This document shows positions 18,498 through 27,258 of a DNA stretch of 64,000 nucleotides, piece by piece. The notes below the pieces were generated by a model. It saw only the letters and a list, made by a program, of their open reading frames with translations. It was not told the origin of the DNA and made no database searches. Position numbers and translations under genes: made by a program. This DNA comes from JAILLW01 sp045640525 (GTDB lineage Bacteria; Bacillota; Clostridia; Lachnospirales; Lachnospiraceae), in assembly GCA_045640525.1 (NCBI GenBank), contig JAZUFE010000058.1, forward strand, positions 3,960 to 67,959, in the 5' to 3' direction. Every line of letters begins with the position of its first letter. Within the stretch, counting starts at the first letter, position 1.

Positions 18498-19883
18498 ATG
18501 AGCAAGTTCAAATTCTATTTAGGGCTATGGGCCGGTAAATTATCCGTCCCGGCATTGAAATTGACGCACCATAACGGAACAGATTATCCCGGACAGTTGG
18601 CTGTAAAATTCTGCCCGGATTTTCTCAAGTATATCGAAAGGCCAAAAAAACTGATTATCATAACAGGAACCAACGGCAAGACAACAGTCAACAACATGTT
18701 GATTGACGTTCTGGAAGACAACGGTTTGAAGGTTTTTAACAACCGCGCCGGTTCCAATATTACAACAGGTATCTCTACCGTGTTTATTAAAGGAAGTAAT
18801 ATTTTCGGCCATCTCAAAAAGGCCGATATGGCTGTTTTGGAAGTCGACGAACGTTCGGCGCCAAAGATATATCCATATCTTAAACCTGATTACGTTGTAG
18901 TAACCAATCTTTCAAGAGATTCCATTTTGAGAAATGCGCATCCTCAATACATTGCAAACGTACTGACCAATGCCATTCCTTCCAACACCAAAATGATTCT
19001 CAACGCAGATGATTTGATATCCGGGAACATAGCCGGTAATAACCAACGTGCATATTTTGGAATCAATGAGCTTGCGCAGGATGAAGGAAACACCTATGAC
19101 GGTCTTCTCAATGATATGCGAATCTGCCCAAAATGTGCAGGCAAATTGAATTACAAATATATAAGGTACAATCATATCGGAAATGCAACCTGCAGCGATT
19201 GCGGATTCAAATCTCCGGTTGCAGACTATGCAATAACAAATCTCGACTATGAAAACAAGAAAATGACTGTTCTGGAAAAGGGTAAAGAATATGTTTATCC
19301 TCTTATTGCAAGCAGCATATTTAACATCTATAATCTGATAACCGTAATTTCCATCGGCAGAGAACTTGGTCTTACTCACGAACAGTTATCCGCCTCAATG
19401 GCCAAAACACAAATCCCGGAGTCGCGACATTCGGAAGATTGCGTCGGTACCATAAGGCTTATCACTCAAATGGCCAAAGAAAAGAACGCCTCCGCCACGA
19501 CACGGGCATTCGACTATGTATCCAATATTGAAGGCCCCCGTGAAATTCTTCTTATGATGAATTGCCTTAATGACACCAAACACTGGTCCGAAAATCCCTG
19601 TTGGATGTACGACACGGATTTTGAACTGCTGTGTCAGGAAAGCGTGAATAAGATTGTTTGTGCCGGTGCAAGAGCTACCGATTACAGACTAAGATTACTG
19701 ATGGCCGGATTCCCCGACTCCAAAATCGTATGTTACGACTCGGAAATGGAAGCAGCCGAAAAGCTGTCATACAATGCTAATGACACAATATGCCTGTTCC
19801 ACGGAGTCGATTCTACCGCTCTGGCCATGCAGGTCAAAGCGAAAATTCTTGAAATTGCTGCTCTTAAGGAGGGTAAAAAATGA
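18498..19883 (+). CDS. murT: MurT-like Mur ligase (lipid II amidation family)
   Basis: MurT with GatD amidates D-glutamate of lipid II in many Gram-positives. The 461 residues hold the Walker A TGTNGKTT (about 56-63), a four-cysteine zinc insert (Cys 210, 213, 232, 235) and a C-terminal DUF1727-like domain. The domain is divergent. Around residues 365-376 it reads ENPCWMYDTDFE where family members usually have an Asp before Ser-Trp, the residue reported to complete the GatD triad. The usual NPAG motif is also not evident. The gene overlaps gatD by 4 bp. Activity as a classical amidotransferase is therefore doubtful. Confidence 0.85.
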   Translation: MSKFKFYLGLWAGKLSVPALKLTHHNGTDYPGQLAVKFCPDFLKYIERPKKLIIITGTNGKTTVNNMLIDVLEDNGLKVFNNRAGSNITTGISTVFIKGSNIFGHLKKADMAVLEVDERSAPKIYPYLKPDYVVVTNLSRDSILRNAHPQYIANVLTNAIPSNTKMILNADDLISGNIAGNNQRAYFGINELAQDEGNTYDGLLNDMRICPKCAGKLNYKYIRYNHIGNATCSDCGFKSPVADYAITNLDYENKKMTVLEKGKEYVYPLIASSIFNIYNLITVISIGRELGLTHEQLSASMAKTQIPESRHSEDCVGTIRLITQMAKEKNASATTRAFDYVSNIEGPREILLMMNCLNDTKHWSENPCWMYDTDFELLCQESVNKIVCAGARATDYRLRLLMAGFPDSKIVCYDSEMEAAEKLSYNANDTICLFHGVDSTALAMQVKAKILEIAALKEGKK

Positions 19884-20608
19884 TAATAGAAGTTTTATTC
19901 CCGGAGGTTTGCAATTTGTATGGCGACTTGGCCAATGTCCGTTATCTCAAAGACTGTATTCCCTCGGCCACCATTATCGAAACTTCACTGAAAGCAAAGC
20001 CTGCTTTCGTTGACAGCAAGGTTGATCTGATTTATATGGGCACGACTACCGAAGATGGGTTAAAGCTGGCCGTTAACGCATTGTCCGTGTACAAAGATAA
20101 ACTTACATCCTTGATTAACGCCGGACAATTCATACTGTTAACGGGAAATGCGTTGGATGTTTTTGGTAAATATATAGATTCCGACGAAGCGAAGCGTCTT
20201 GACTGCTTAGGATTAATAGATACGCATTCCGAATATCATATGATGAAACGCCATAACAGTTTCTATATCGGCACTTTCAACAATATGGAAATTGTAGGTT
20301 TCAAGAGCATTTTCGGACATACCTATCCATCCGATACCAAAGACCAAAACAGCAATTCGCAAGGTTGGTTTGAAACCGTTAAAGGTTTCGGTCAAAACCC
20401 CGATATAAAAATGGAAGGATTCAAAATAAACAATTTGTATGCAACATACTTGATTGGTCCTATATTACCGCTCAATCCGCTTCTGACCAAATGGCTATTA
20501 AAGGAGCTTGGTGAATCCGGAGAAATTGCTTTCGAGGAAGCTGCCATGAATGCGTACAAGCAAAGACTGATTGAGTTCAAAAACGAACATTTTGATGCTG
20601 CATACTAA
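19880..20608 (+). CDS. gatD: GatD-like glutamine amidotransferase lacking Cys and His
   Basis: Normally GatD hydrolyses glutamine and passes ammonia to MurT. The 242 residues keep the overall GatD pattern: VLFPEVCNLYGDLANV at the start, FETVKGFGQNP, and ATYLIGPILPLNP near the end. The nucleophile elbow, usually ICGGYQ, reads LTGNALDVFG (about 87-96), with no Cys. The His of the usual YLHGP is Ile at residue 192. It looks like a glutaminase-dead subunit that may keep a structural role or feed free ammonia. It is translationally coupled to murT. Confidence 0.8.
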   Translation: MIIEVLFPEVCNLYGDLANVRYLKDCIPSATIIETSLKAKPAFVDSKVDLIYMGTTTEDGLKLAVNALSVYKDKLTSLINAGQFILLTGNALDVFGKYIDSDEAKRLDCLGLIDTHSEYHMMKRHNSFYIGTFNNMEIVGFKSIFGHTYPSDTKDQNSNSQGWFETVKGFGQNPDIKMEGFKINNLYATYLIGPILPLNPLLTKWLLKELGESGEIAFEEAAMNAYKQRLIEFKNEHFDAAY

Positions 20609-20626
20609 ATCGCAAAGGAGATTGTC

Positions 20627-21037
20627 ATGAAAAAGTTTTTTAAAGAATTTAAAGAATTTATCAGCAAAGGAAACGTAATGGACCTTGCTGTCGGTGTTAT
20701 CATCGGAGGTGCATTTACCGCTATTGTAAATTCACTCGTGAATGATATTGTTACCCCTTTACTTTCACTGATAACCGGCGGCTTTGACTTTTCATCTCTT
20801 GCCGTTTCATTAGGTGAAGGCGAAGAAGCTGCTGTATTGAGCTATGGTGCTTTCATTTCGGCAATCATCAACTTCTTGTTAACAGCGCTTGTAATCTTCA
20901 TTATCATCAAGTCAATCAACAAGTTCCGCAAGAAAACCGAAGAACCGGCACCCACAACAAAGATGTGTCCTTTCTGTAAAGAAAAAATTGCCCTCGATGC
21001 AACAAGATGCCCTCATTGTACTTCTGAATTGAAATAG
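20627..21037 (+). CDS. mscL: Large-conductance mechanosensitive channel with zinc-ribbon tail
   Basis: MscL opens under membrane tension to release solutes. The 136 residues start with the family segment FKEFISKGNVMDLAVGVIIGGAF, with two membrane helices (about 15-45 and 70-95). An added C-terminal zinc ribbon has CPFC and CPHC pairs. The extension is an addition to the usual 120-150-residue channel, whose end is normally a helical bundle. Confidence 0.93.
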   Translation: MKKFFKEFKEFISKGNVMDLAVGVIIGGAFTAIVNSLVNDIVTPLLSLITGGFDFSSLAVSLGEGEEAAVLSYGAFISAIINFLLTALVIFIIIKSINKFRKKTEEPAPTTKMCPFCKEKIALDATRCPHCTSELK

Positions 21038-21058
21038 CATGTAGTTATATGCATAAGT

Positions 21059-21092
21059 AAACCCGCAGGCAAATTGCTTGCGGGTTTGTTTT
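21059..21092 (+). terminator. Terminator after mscL
   Basis: AAACCCGCA (21059-21067) pairs with TGCGGGTTT (21079-21087), followed by TTGTTTT. It lies between the convergent mscL and buk genes. Confidence 0.85.
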
Positions 21093-21139
21093 AACACTAA
21101 AACCAGTAATAGTTGCTTTTTCCCAAAACATCATCGCTA

Positions 21140-22207
21140 CTAATACTTCATAGCTTCTTCTTCACCATTCAGAACTCGCAAGCCGCCCTGAGCCAATGCA
21201 AGCAATTCATCTTCTCCGGGATAAACCGTAAACGGAGCTATGAAACCTGCACGTTCTTTAATCTTATCTACTACTGTTTGATTATATGCAATACCGCCTG
21301 TCACAATAATCTGATCTACCTTACCGTTAAGCACGCATGCCATTGAACCTATATCTTTAGCCACCTGCATGATGAATGCCTCACGAACTTCATCAGCATG
21401 AGCATCGCCTTCATCAACCATCTTGGCAACATTTCTCATATCATTTGTTCCAAGATATGCATTAAAGCCGCCGTTACCTACTATTTTCTTATATACTTCC
21501 TTCTCAGTATACTTACCTGAGAAGCACATCTTAATCAAATCACCTGAAGGAACACCGCCTGCTCTTTCCGGAGAAAACGCGCCGTCACCGTCCAATGCAT
21601 TAAAGATATCTATTACTCTTCCATCCTTATGTGCACCAACTGAAACACCGCCCCCCATATGAACAACAATAAGGTTCAAATCAGCATACGGCTTATTTGT
21701 TTCCTTAGCATATCTTTTGGCAACTGCCTTTTGATTAAGCGCATGGAATATCGACTTACGAGGAAGTTCGGGAACTCCCGAATATCTTGCGATAGGCATA
21801 AGTTCATCAACTACAACAGGGTCAACAATAAATGACGGAACTCCTATGGAATCTCCGATTTCACGTGCCAAAATACCTCCAAGATTTGAAGCATGCTGTC
21901 CTGAAACACCTACTTCCAAATCTTTTAAAAGATTGTCCGTCACTGCATAAGTTCCACCGGGGATAGGCTTAAGCATACCGCCTCTTCCGACTATCATATT
22001 AAATGACTTAACGTCAACACCTTTTTCCTTAAGGAAATTCAGAATAATATTTTTACGAAAATCCTTTTGAGCAAAAATTGAATCATACTGAGCAATTTCT
22101 TCTGTCGAATGACGAAGGGTTTCTTCAAACAACAAAGTTTCATCCTCAAACACTCCGAGTTTGGTAGATGTTGAACCGGGGTTAATAATCAAGCTCTTTA
22201 CTGACAT
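21140..22207 (-). CDS. buk: Butyrate kinase
   Basis: Buk converts butyryl phosphate and ADP into butyrate and ATP. About 355 residues of the acetokinase/ASKHA family: INPGSTSTKLGVF at the N-terminus, HMGGGVSVGAHKDGRVID and DGDGAFSPERAGGVPSG in the middle. The ATG has AAAGGAG 7 nt upstream; a TTG two codons earlier is rejected. It follows ptb in one transcript, forming the classical energy-conserving butyrate branch. Confidence 0.95.
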   Translation of the reverse strand: MSVKSLIINPGSTSTKLGVFEDETLLFEETLRHSTEEIAQYDSIFAQKDFRKNIILNFLKEKGVDVKSFNMIVGRGGMLKPIPGGTYAVTDNLLKDLEVGVSGQHASNLGGILAREIGDSIGVPSFIVDPVVVDELMPIARYSGVPELPRKSIFHALNQKAVAKRYAKETNKPYADLNLIVVHMGGGVSVGAHKDGRVIDIFNALDGDGAFSPERAGGVPSGDLIKMCFSGKYTEKEVYKKIVGNGGFNAYLGTNDMRNVAKMVDEGDAHADEVREAFIMQVAKDIGSMACVLNGKVDQIIVTGGIAYNQTVVDKIKERAGFIAPFTVYPGEDELLALAQGGLRVLNGEEEAMKY

Positions 22208-22235
22208 ATACAATCTCCTTTCAAATCTCTATCAA

Positions 22236-23159
22236 TTAATTTTGCTTATTCTTCATATATTCGGAAACAAGAGAAGCAACAACCAAAGAATTAACCTTAA
22301 CTTCCATAGAATCCGAACGTGATGTCAAAACAACCGGAGCTGAAGTACCTGTAAGTACGTTTCCGTTTACGCAATCAGCCATATGAACAACAGCCTTGTA
22401 GGTCAAGTTTCCGGCATGAATATCAGGGAATACAAGAACGTCTGCATCTCCCTGAATCAATCTGTCTGTTGCTCCCTTATGTTTAGCAGCTTCAGGATCG
22501 ATTGAAAGATCCAAAGACAACGGGCCGTCTACGATACATCCTGTTATTTCGCCGCGGGCATTCATCTGACGAAGTTCATCTGCCTCAACCGTAACCGGCA
22601 TCTTGGGATTAACTACTTCAACTGCTGCCAATGCAGCCACCTTAGGATTAGTCACACCGCATGCTTCACAAATCTCTACAGTATTTCTTATCATGTCAGC
22701 CTTCTCTTCCAATGTCGGATAGGGAATAAAAGCAACATCAGTAAAGAACATCAACCTGTCATCGCCGCTGGCATCAAACACGCAAACGTGAGAGAGGGTT
22801 TTGCCGGTACGCAATCCAACTTCCTTATTCAATACGCTTCGCAAAAAGCCCTTCGAATCAATCAAACCCTTCATGTATAAATCAGCCTTACCATCATGAA
22901 CGAGCTTAACCGCAGCCAATGAAGCTTCTGTAATATCCTCAATATCAATCATTTCAAAATCGGAAATATCTATTCCCAACTCATCTGCAATCTGTTTTGT
23001 TTTAGCAGCGTCTCCGACCAAAATTGCATCCGCAATTTTTCTGTCCTTTGCGCAACGAACAGCTTCTATAACTGCTGAATCCTGTGATACACATACTGCA
23101 ACTTTCTTCATCGGAAGTGCTGCTACTTTAGCAACAAGCTCATCAAATGTTTTAGCCAT
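22236..23159 (-). CDS. ptb: Phosphate butyryltransferase
   Basis: Ptb converts butyryl-CoA and phosphate into butyryl phosphate. The 307 residues show the phosphotransacetylase-family pattern DADLYMKGLIDSKGFLR-like at about 100, LSHVCVFD, TDVAFIPYPTLEEK and VDGPLSLDLSIDPEAAKHKG. It is the first gene of ptb-buk, with its own promoter and a leader hairpin. Confidence 0.95.
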   Translation of the reverse strand: MAKTFDELVAKVAALPMKKVAVCVSQDSAVIEAVRCAKDRKIADAILVGDAAKTKQIADELGIDISDFEMIDIEDITEASLAAVKLVHDGKADLYMKGLIDSKGFLRSVLNKEVGLRTGKTLSHVCVFDASGDDRLMFFTDVAFIPYPTLEEKADMIRNTVEICEACGVTNPKVAALAAVEVVNPKMPVTVEADELRQMNARGEITGCIVDGPLSLDLSIDPEAAKHKGATDRLIQGDADVLVFPDIHAGNLTYKAVVHMADCVNGNVLTGTSAPVVLTSRSDSMEVKVNSLVVASLVSEYMKNKQN

Positions 23160-23190
23160 AACTATCCACCTCTATAAAATATACTATCCT

Positions 23191-23223
23191 ATCTGTATTC
23201 TCCAATTCCGTACTAATACAGAT
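23191..23223 (-). promoter_or_regulatory. 9-bp inverted repeat in the ptb leader
   Basis: ATCTGTATT and AATACAGAT flank 15 nt in the untranslated leader just downstream of the presumed transcription start. It may be an operator or an RNA hairpin. I recognise no known regulator site. Confidence 0.5.
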
Positions 23224-23240
23224 TTACACGCAACATTAAG

Positions 23241-23269
23241 ATTTTAGCACCATCACTGACTAAATGCAA
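23241..23269 (-). promoter_or_regulatory. ptb-buk promoter
   Basis: TTGCAT (23264-23269) and TAAAAT (23241-23246) are 17 bp apart on the minus strand, about 80 bp upstream of ptb. Confidence 0.6.
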
Positions 23270-23279
23270 TGAAGATATA

Positions 23280-23326
23280 CACAACAAACGAAGCGCCCAA
23301 CCGTCAGTTTAAACGATGGGCGCTTC
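23280..23326 (-). terminator. Terminator of the structured RNA
   Basis: GAAGCGCCCA (23290-23299) pairs perfectly with TGGGCGCTTC (23317-23326). GTTTGTTGT follows on the minus strand. Confidence 0.8.
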
Positions 23327-23664
23327 TAGACTATGCTCTCCAATGGACTGTACCTCTTCTTTCATTTGATATTGTACCGTTCCTATTCAATTGTCACCAG
23401 CCTCGCGTCTTCCTCACTACCACTTATGTCTTAAACATTTCGTAACGGTTCTTTCGCTGAAGATTAATATCAGCCTCTCGCGTTACCTATCAATACGTAG
23501 CTCCTGCGATTCGATTCTTCTTGTCGTCTATAGGTTACCAGGTATTACTACTAATAACCTTCTCTAAACTTCTGGGGGACCGTACCATCCTTTCTTTAAA
23601 AATCACTTCTTGAACGCGTTCTTCAAATTCTCTTCTCTATTTAAATCTCTCTCGTTCTTGTTTA
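23290..23664 (-). ncRNA. Unassigned structured RNA of about 375 nt
   Basis: The 690-bp gap between ptb and the DUF4003 gene holds a transcription unit with no plausible protein. A near-consensus promoter leads in and a strong hairpin terminator ends it. Inside are nested stems: GTAACG/CGTTAC (23442-23447 with 23481-23486) enclosing GCTGA/TCAGC (23456-23460 with 23470-23474), and a GGTTA/TAACC hairpin near 23535. Unpaired stretches are purine-rich, with GCGAGAGG and GACGCGAGG. I could not match it to RNase P, tmRNA, SRP, 6S or a riboswitch class. Exact ends are estimated. Confidence 0.7.
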
Positions 23665-23671
23665 TATGCTT

Positions 23672-23699
23672 ATTATATCATCGGTATTTTATTTGTCAA
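23672..23699 (-). promoter_or_regulatory. Consensus promoter of the structured RNA
   Basis: TTGACA (23694-23699) and TATAAT (23672-23677), both perfect, have a 16-bp spacer and an extended TGA before the -10, on the minus strand. Confidence 0.85.
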
Positions 23700-23782
23700 C
23701 ACAATTTTTAAATATTTTTAAAATTATTTCATAATTGTCGTATTGTATGGTATTATTCTGAAAATTTAAACTTTTCATTCTG

Positions 23783-23816
23783 TAGAATAAAAGGCGACCT
23801 CAAATTGAGATCGCCT
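23783..23816 (-). terminator. Terminator after the DUF4003 gene
   Basis: AGGCGA.CTCAA pairs with TTGAG.TCGCCT (23792-23816), followed by TTTTATTC on the minus strand. Confidence 0.85.
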
Positions 23817-23846
23817 CATAAAACACATCATTGTACCCTTCAATAA

Positions 23847-24851
23847 TTATGACGCACTTGAAGAAGAATTCGCTCTTATCGCAGCTGTGGTAGATGCAAC
23901 CATAATCATAATCAGTACCGAAATAATATATGTCATCGTACTTGCCATAGCCGTCTTGACTGCGGCATCATTTTTAGAGTCGGATGACAAAATTACCGCC
24001 ATTATCGAATACATGGTTCTAAACGCATACGGGCCACTGTTATACCACTTAAATCCTTTTTGAGTTTTAAGGTAATTATCTACCTCCACAACCCTTTCGA
24101 CAATTTCATCTGTAGGCACATCCAAAAGGGTAAGCAGCGAAAGAACCGTCACTCCGTATGTTTTGCTTATCGGCTTTTTGGCCTTCTTCAATCCTTTTTT
24201 AAGTGCAAGGATTTCTTCCCTTAACCAAGCTGAAGATTTGGTGGATTCGGAAAGTGCCTGTGCCATCGAATATATTGAGTTTCTGCCGATATGCATACCT
24301 TTGAAGGTTTCATAATTATCAAAGGTCTTTTCAAGCAAACCGGTAACATCCTTACCGGATGTTGCCATAATTGCTATCAAGGCTCTGTCGGAATCTGATG
24401 TGAGCAACCGATGTTCAGCGTTCAGCTTCTTATACAAAGACTCCATGATATCAATATACTCATCCGCCTTGGTTTCTCCGCCCTTTTCGTAAATTGTCAT
24501 GGCTGCCAGGACCATATGTGCCGACGCCGTAAATTTGTGACGTTCTCTTAGCTTTTTGTATGTAGAAGTTACTCCCTCAATATAAGCTTCCGGGTCGTTT
24601 GAAAGAGCCATTTTGGTAATAACCACCGTCTTAACTATTCCCCTGATTTCAGAAAACAAATTGACCTTTTTCTTAAGAAGCTTTTTACACTTAACATACT
24701 GTTCGGCATCCACGCGCCGTCCTTCCGAAGCATACATAAAGGCTGAAAGAATTGCTACCTGGTTGACTTCCGTTTCCCAGCGCATCTTCTTATACAAAAT
24801 ATTCCTGTCTTCACAAATCCCCTGACAAATCCGCAAGGTTTTCTCATCCAT
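23847..24851 (-). CDS. DUF4003-like helical protein
   Basis: About 334 residues, mostly helical, with a repeated pattern of LL, Y and K residues typical of DUF4003 proteins (YKKLRERHKFTASAHMVLAA; GRNSIYSMAQALS). A hydrophobic C-terminal segment (about 300-322) followed by an Ser-rich tail could anchor it. Function unknown. The ATG giving MDEKTL has GGGAG 9 nt upstream. It follows glyA by about 55 nt and is probably cotranscribed with it. Confidence 0.7.
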   Translation of the reverse strand: MDEKTLRICQGICEDRNILYKKMRWETEVNQVAILSAFMYASEGRRVDAEQYVKCKKLLKKKVNLFSEIRGIVKTVVITKMALSNDPEAYIEGVTSTYKKLRERHKFTASAHMVLAAMTIYEKGGETKADEYIDIMESLYKKLNAEHRLLTSDSDRALIAIMATSGKDVTGLLEKTFDNYETFKGMHIGRNSIYSMAQALSESTKSSAWLREEILALKKGLKKAKKPISKTYGVTVLSLLTLLDVPTDEIVERVVEVDNYLKTQKGFKWYNSGPYAFRTMYSIMAVILSSDSKNDAAVKTAMASTMTYIISVLIMIMVASTTAAIRANSSSSAS

Positions 24852-24906
24852 ATAATTAAACTCCCAATATGATTTACAAACCAAATATCTGATTGGTATT
24901 TACGTT

Positions 24907-26145
24907 TTAGATAAGAGGATACTTATCTGTAAGCTTCTGAACGATTGCTCTTGCCTCGGCAACACCATCGGCACCCTTCTTAACAACAAGTGAAATAGCT
25001 TCAGCTATCTGATCCATATCTTCCGTATTCATTCCTCTTGATGTTACTGCGGGTGTGCCGAGTCTGATTCCGGATGTAACAAAAGGCTTCTGAGGGTCAT
25101 TCGGAACCGTATTCTTATTGGCTGTAATATGAGCCTCATCAAGAAGCTTCTCTATTTCCTTGCCTGTCAATCCTTGCGGGCGAAGATCCAAAAGCATCAA
25201 GTGGTTGTCCGTTCCGCCCGAAACAATACTCAAGCCTCTTGAAAGGAGTCCCTTGGCCAATGCCTGGGCATTATCGATAATATTCTTTCCGTACTCCTTA
25301 AATTCCGGTGATAATGCTTCCTTGAAGCAGACTGCCTTACCTGCAATAACATGCATCAAAGGGCCACCCTGAATTCCGGGGAAAATAGCTTTATTAAAGT
25401 TGTATTTATCGGCTGCGGCCTGATTGCACATAATCATACCGCCACGAGGTCCGCGAAGAGTTTTATGTGTTGTTGTAGTTACAACATCCGCATAAGGGAA
25501 CGGGCTTTCATGATATCCTGTTGCAACAAGACCTGCAATGTGAGCAATATCGACCATCATTACAGCTCCGACTTCATCACAGATTTCACGGAATTTCTTG
25601 AAATCAATTTTTCTTGCATATGCACTGGCACCGCAAACAATCATCTTGGGTTTGCACTCAAGCGCTATGCGTCTTACTTCATCATAATCTATAAAACCTT
25701 CATCATTAACTCCGTAAGGTACACAATTGAAATACTTACCGGACATATTGACCGGTGAACCATGTGAAAGATGACCGCCGTGATCAAGGTTCATTCCCAT
25801 GAAAGTATCTCCGGGTTCCATCACTGTGAAGAACACTGCCATATTAGCCTGTGCGCCGGAATGGGGTTGAACATTAACATAGTCGCAACCAAACAGTTTC
25901 TTGGCGCGTTCTCTTGCAAGTTCCTCAACCACATCAACACATTCACAGCCACCATAGTATCTCTTGCCCGGATAACCTTCTGCATACTTATTGGTAAGCG
26001 GGCTTCCCATTGCAGCCATAACTGCCTTTGAAACCCAGTTTTCGGATGCAATCAGTTCGATGTGTGAATTCTGACGTTGTTGCTCATCAACTATCGCCTG
26101 TGCAATCTCAGGATCAACATTTCTTACTTCGTCCAATGAATACAT
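24907..26145 (-). CDS. glyA: Serine hydroxymethyltransferase
   Basis: GlyA interconverts serine and glycine while charging tetrahydrofolate with a one-carbon unit. The 412 residues include LIASENWVS, the GYPGKRYYGGCECVD segment, and the PLP lysine in TTTTHKTLRGPRGG (Lys 228). Length and motifs are normal. A TATACT -10 box at 26197-26202 on the minus strand may serve it. Confidence 0.97.
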   Translation of the reverse strand: MYSLDEVRNVDPEIAQAIVDEQQRQNSHIELIASENWVSKAVMAAMGSPLTNKYAEGYPGKRYYGGCECVDVVEELARERAKKLFGCDYVNVQPHSGAQANMAVFFTVMEPGDTFMGMNLDHGGHLSHGSPVNMSGKYFNCVPYGVNDEGFIDYDEVRRIALECKPKMIVCGASAYARKIDFKKFREICDEVGAVMMVDIAHIAGLVATGYHESPFPYADVVTTTTHKTLRGPRGGMIMCNQAAADKYNFNKAIFPGIQGGPLMHVIAGKAVCFKEALSPEFKEYGKNIIDNAQALAKGLLSRGLSIVSGGTDNHLMLLDLRPQGLTGKEIEKLLDEAHITANKNTVPNDPQKPFVTSGIRLGTPAVTSRGMNTEDMDQIAEAISLVVKKGADGVAEARAIVQKLTDKYPLI

Positions 26146-26223
26146 GATAACTCTCCTTTATTCTTTAACTGTTTTGTTCAAAACCTAACGGCTAAAAGTA
26201 TAGCATAAATCTCAATTCTTTAC

Positions 26224-26229
26224 TATAAT
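26224..26229 (+). promoter_or_regulatory. -10 box for the lipid kinase/arabinofuranosidase pair
   Basis: A perfect TATAAT lies about 45 bp upstream of the lipid kinase start. The -35 region is weak. A glyA -10 candidate on the other strand is only 25 bp away. Confidence 0.4.
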
Positions 26230-26271
26230 GAAGTGATGATTTAAGCAACGAAGTTTCAGAAAGGAAATTCA

Positions 26272-27246
26272 ATGTATCACATAATTGTCAATCCCGCTTC
26301 AAAAACAGGAAAAGGAAAGAAGATATGGTCCGATTTGGAACCCATATTGGTTGACCGTGGCATCGATTACAAAGTAGTCTTTTCCAAAAAGCCCGGACAT
26401 GTAATTAAACTCGTAAAGGATTTGTCAGGCTACGTGCTGGCCTCAAGTCCAAATGCAATTTTAAAGCTTATTGTGCTTGGCGGTGACGGAACTCTTAACG
26501 AAGCACTTCAGGGCATCAATGATTTCGATCGTGTTTGGTTAGGATACATTCCAACAGGTTCCAGCAATGATTTGGCCAGAGATTTGAAACTTCCGGGAGA
26601 CCCTGTTAAATGTCTAAACAATATTTTGGATTGTAGCGAACCCGTTCGAATGGACCTCGGAATTTTGACATATGATTCAACCTCAAAGCAATTATCAAGA
26701 TTGCATGAAGAAAACCTTATAAGCAAACGATATTTTGATGTAAGTTGCGGAATAGGATATGATGCTGCCATCTGTGAAGAGGCTCTCGTTTCACCCATCA
26801 AAAAAGTACTGAATCGATTCGGACTCGGCAAGCTGGTATATCTTTGCATTTCATTAAAACAGTTGCTGACAACCAAACTTCACGACTGCGTTATGACAAT
26901 AGACGACGAAAAGAAAATAGATTTGCCTAATTTCCTTTTTGCAGCATGCATGATTCACCAATATGAAGGTGGTGGTTTTATGTTCTGCCCGAATGCCGAC
27001 TATCACGACGGAATAATCGATGTATGTGCCGTAAGTGATATTTCAAAAAGAACCGTCCTGGCTGCTTTACCAAAGGCTTTAAAGGGTAAACATTTTAAGT
27101 ATAAGGGTATTGAAAAGTATTCCGGACATAAAATACACATTGAAGCCAAAGAACCGCTTTGGGTACATACCGACGGCGAAGTCACAATGAAAAGCAGTTC
27201 CATAACACTAGCCTGTGAAAAAGAAAAACTTCAGCTTTTAAAATAA
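26272..27246 (+). CDS. YegS/DagK-family lipid kinase
   Basis: The 324 residues belong to the diacylglycerol kinase catalytic family, which phosphorylates lipid or lipid-like alcohols. The ATP site is visible as VLGGDGTLNEALQG, followed by GYIPTGSSNDLARDL; a C-terminal WVHTDGE motif completes the family pattern. It precedes the GH51 gene by 12 nt and is probably in one transcript with it, although no pathway link is obvious. The substrate is not predicted. Confidence 0.88.
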   Translation: MYHIIVNPASKTGKGKKIWSDLEPILVDRGIDYKVVFSKKPGHVIKLVKDLSGYVLASSPNAILKLIVLGGDGTLNEALQGINDFDRVWLGYIPTGSSNDLARDLKLPGDPVKCLNNILDCSEPVRMDLGILTYDSTSKQLSRLHEENLISKRYFDVSCGIGYDAAICEEALVSPIKKVLNRFGLGKLVYLCISLKQLLTTKLHDCVMTIDDEKKIDLPNFLFAACMIHQYEGGGFMFCPNADYHDGIIDVCAVSDISKRTVLAALPKALKGKHFKYKGIEKYSGHKIHIEAKEPLWVHTDGEVTMKSSSITLACEKEKLQLLK

Positions 27247-27258
27247 GGGAGGATTACC

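Noticed and set aside
23585..23600. GGATGGTACGG in the orphan RNA, resembling a T-box GGUGGUACCGCG motif
   Set aside because: The match is partial, no specifier loop or antiterminator pairing follows, and the motif lies at the 5' part of the transcript.
23290..23664. RNase P RNA, tmRNA or SRP RNA as identity of the structured transcript
   Set aside because: The conserved GAGGAAAGUCC core of RNase P, the tag region and tRNA-like ends of tmRNA, and the GGAAG-type SRP loop are not seen.
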